In this document: positions 4,212 through 5,823 of the stretch, piece after piece
Position numbering within the stretch: the first letter of the stretch is position 1
Layout of the letters: the number at the start of each line of letters is the position of its first letter
Origin: Fidelibacterota bacterium
GTDB lineage: Bacteria > Fidelibacterota > Marinisomatia > Marinisomatales > UBA8229
Direction of reading: 5' to 3'
Length of the DNA: 5,823 nucleotides
Assembly: GCA_003535775.1 (NCBI GenBank)
Contig: DPYO01000126.1
Location: forward strand, 14,928 to 20,750
Notes under the pieces: model-generated
Database searches by the model: none
Told to the model about the DNA's origin: nothing
Seen by the model: only the letters and a program-made list of their open reading frames with translations
Translations under genes and position numbers: made by a program

Positions 4212-5823
4212 TTAACCTGGATGAAGATCAGGATATTCATTCGTGGCGGTTGACCATTTCTGCAAACTAGAAATTCGTTCTGTCTTCGATTCGGGCAACA
4301 TAAACGGACGTCCCCGTCCATCTAGAAAGAGCCCTACAACGCCGCCGTAAATAGTAGTTTTGATTATTTCACCCTTTCCTGCACCAAGATCCAATCCCTT
4401 GCCGGGAGTTAAGATCGCTTTCACTGGTTCAAACGGAACTTCAATCCGAAGCAGTTCTCCTGCCTTCACTGCATAGTGTTCTGGCTTTCCTTCCGATAGA
4501 GTAAGTTCAGCTGTCATCACTGTCATATTTGGCTTGATCTTTCCAACTGGGGCAATACAAGTCCCCAGGCGGATGAGACAATCCTTCTCAAAGACTTCAA
4601 CCGCGGCTTTTCTGGCATCTTCCTTTAAGTCCTCTTTATCAATATTGGCGAGAACTCCAAGCTGGGGCATCATGAAAATAGAGTCTACAGCAAGCTGGGT
4701 GATACCTTCGGGTAGAAATGCGTCAACAAGCATTCGGGCGGACTGTTCCCGGCGCGGAGCGTGGGACATGACTCCGCCAGACCCAACCAAGAGGTCCAGC
4801 TCCATCATGTTTACCAGCGATAGTCCTGACTCCGATTGTTCAAAAGCATCAGAGATAGTTCTCTCCTTCTGTATTCCTTTCAAATTCACCGCAAAAGCTT
4901 TATGCTGGATAAACGACAATCTCAACGCTTCCCTTGCGATTGCCTGTTCCATCATCAATTCTTCCATGGATTGAGGTACGGTAGTTGGACGGATCATCTT
5001 GTTCCCAATCCGGTTATTTAGATCTATTTCATCAATATCAAACTGAACCCAGCGCAGCACATTTGCCATACCGGCTTCCGCCAGCACGTTGCAAACAGAA
5101 TAACTCATTCCAAGATTTGCGCTTACCGTTCGGTTGAACTGTTCCTGGAACACTGAAAATATATCTGTTGTAGCACCACCGATATCCACGCCAACTACAG
5201 TTATATTTTCCTGTTTGGCTATCATCTCTATCAGTGACCCGACTGCACCGGGAGTAGGCATAATGGGCGCATCCGTCCAGGACATTAATTTTTTGTAACC
5301 GGGAGCCTGCTGCATCACGTGTTCCATGAACAAATCGTGAATTTTATCCCGTGATGGTGTCAGATTTTCACGCTCAAGAACCGGACGAATATTTTTAACA
5401 ATTGTCAGGTCGGTCATTTCAGCGAGAGTTTTCGTGATTTCACTCTGGGCTTTATTGTTCCCAGCATATATTACCGGCAATTTATAGTCCTTCCCCAGGC
5501 GGGGCTTTGGATTGGCAGCATGCAATATCTCAGCCAATTCCACCACATGCTTCGTCGTACCGCCATCAATTCCTCCAGAGAGCAATATCATATCCGGGCG
5601 AAGCTGACGAATACGCTGGATTTTCTGATGCGGCATCCGCCCGTCGTTGGAAGCCAGGACATCCATGACTATGGAGCCGGCACCCAAAGCAGCTCTTTCG
5701 GCGCTTTCACCTGTCATGGATTTTACTACCCCGGCAACCATCATTTGAAGTCCACCTCCAGCCGAGCTGGTAGAGACATAAATATCTACACCTTCGTCTC
5801 CATTTTGCGGTGTGAGGATATTT
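4212..5823 (-). CDS. Glutamate mutase L (MutL/GlmL) family ASKHA ATPase, 5' partial
   Basis: The frame is open to the right edge (first whole codon ends at 5822), giving 536 visible residues. The ATG at 5744 is not the true start, because family-like sequence continues upstream of it (DIYVSTSSAGGGLQMMVAG, like the STAAGGLRM block of GlmL proteins). Counting from the Met at 5744, an LSGGIDGGTT loop lies at 55-64, the phosphate-binding DIGGATTD loop at 187-194 and an LVGSGG adenosine-type loop at 319-324. These are hallmarks of the actin/Hsp70/sugar-kinase ATPase fold. The first ASKHA lobe (a DxGSTxTK-type motif) should lie beyond the edge. In clostridia, GlmL accompanies adenosylcobalamin-dependent glutamate mutase and is thought to be a reactivating chaperone. 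No mutase subunit is present here, and this protein is already longer than the roughly 460-residue clostridial form, with a beta-rich C-terminal part containing GRGRPF (477-482). No membrane segment is seen. Family assignment is firm; function is not. It stops 2 bases before the next gene. Confidence 0.9.
   Translation of the reverse strand, partial: NILTPQNGDEGVDIYVSTSSAGGGLQMMVAGVVKSMTGESAERAALGAGSIVMDVLASNDGRMPHQKIQRIRQLRPDMILLSGGIDGGTTKHVVELAEILHAANPKPRLGKDYKLPVIYAGNNKAQSEITKTLAEMTDLTIVKNIRPVLERENLTPSRDKIHDLFMEHVMQQAPGYKKLMSWTDAPIMPTPGAVGSLIEMIAKQENITVVGVDIGGATTDIFSVFQEQFNRTVSANLGMSYSVCNVLAEAGMANVLRWVQFDIDEIDLNNRIGNKMIRPTTVPQSMEELMMEQAIAREALRLSFIQHKAFAVNLKGIQKERTISDAFEQSESGLSLVNMMELDLLVGSGGVMSHAPRREQSARMLVDAFLPEGITQLAVDSIFMMPQLGVLANIDKEDLKEDARKAAVEVFEKDCLIRLGTCIAPVGKIKPNMTVMTAELTLSEGKPEHYAVKAGELLRIEVPFEPVKAILTPGKGLDLGAGKGEIIKTTIYGGVVGLFLDGRGRPFMLPESKTERISSLQKWSTATNEYPDLHPG

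Larger units (their letters stand above)
1..5823 (-). other. Putative single operon of at least seven genes
   Basis: Seven consecutive minus-strand genes are separated by 2, 35, -4, 10, 3 and 17 bases. There is no intervening terminator hairpin and no gap long enough to need its own promoter, and both ends continue outside the window. The order is ASKHA ATPase, sandwich/KOW protein, small protein, DUF6754 protein, polytopic membrane protein, two-pass membrane protein, further membrane protein. This suggests a membrane-anchored complex made from one transcript. The promoter should lie upstream of base 5823. Confidence 0.8.

Noticed and set aside
4534..4974. 146-codon open frame on the plus strand, antisense to the ATPase gene
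   Set aside because: The translation is serine-rich and typical of an antisense shadow. The opposite strand encodes a clear family member across the same bases.

Overview
The window is a single minus-strand operon of at least seven tightly packed genes. It reads from the right edge to the left edge with no gene on the plus strand. Both ends are cut: the first gene enters from beyond base 5823 without its start, and the last leaves at base 1 after 53 codons. Spacings between genes are 2, 35, -4 (an ATGA overlap), 10, 3 and 17 bases. Several Shine-Dalgarno sites lie in the tail of the preceding gene or in the short gap after it. No promoter, terminator, RNA gene, repeat array or mobile element is visible, so the control regions lie outside the window.

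In transcription order the genes are: (1) a long 'glutamate mutase L' (MutL/GlmL, PF13941-type) ASKHA-fold ATPase, 5'-truncated; (2) a 375-residue soluble protein that looks like a beta-sandwich protein with a C-terminal KOW-like segment; (3) a 109-residue conserved protein with a hydrophobic middle; (4) a DUF6754 membrane protein of 287 residues; (5) a polytopic membrane protein of 272 residues with about eight membrane segments; (6) a 281-residue protein with an alpha/beta-looking domain between two membrane segments; (7) the N-terminus of another membrane protein.

The gene content suggests a bacterium. From memory, clusters resembling this occur in uncultured or deep-branching phyla (for example Chloroflexota/Anaerolineae, Zixibacteria, KSB1 or Marinimicrobia-like lineages). 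The phylum cannot be fixed from this sequence. Base composition looks moderate, near 45 % G+C by eye, and uniform, so nothing suggests recent transfer.

Working interpretation (inference): an actin/Hsp70-like ATPase and a cytoplasmic sandwich/KOW protein act with four or five membrane or membrane-associated proteins as one inner-membrane machine of unknown function. The genes for glutamate mutase itself (the B12-binding S subunit and the E subunit) are absent from the window, so the 'glutamate mutase' name of the first gene should not be taken as its function here. DUF6754 and the 281-residue protein appear to share the same domain plan, which suggests that two related subunits sit either side of the polytopic protein. 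This uncharacterised cluster is the most interesting content of the window.
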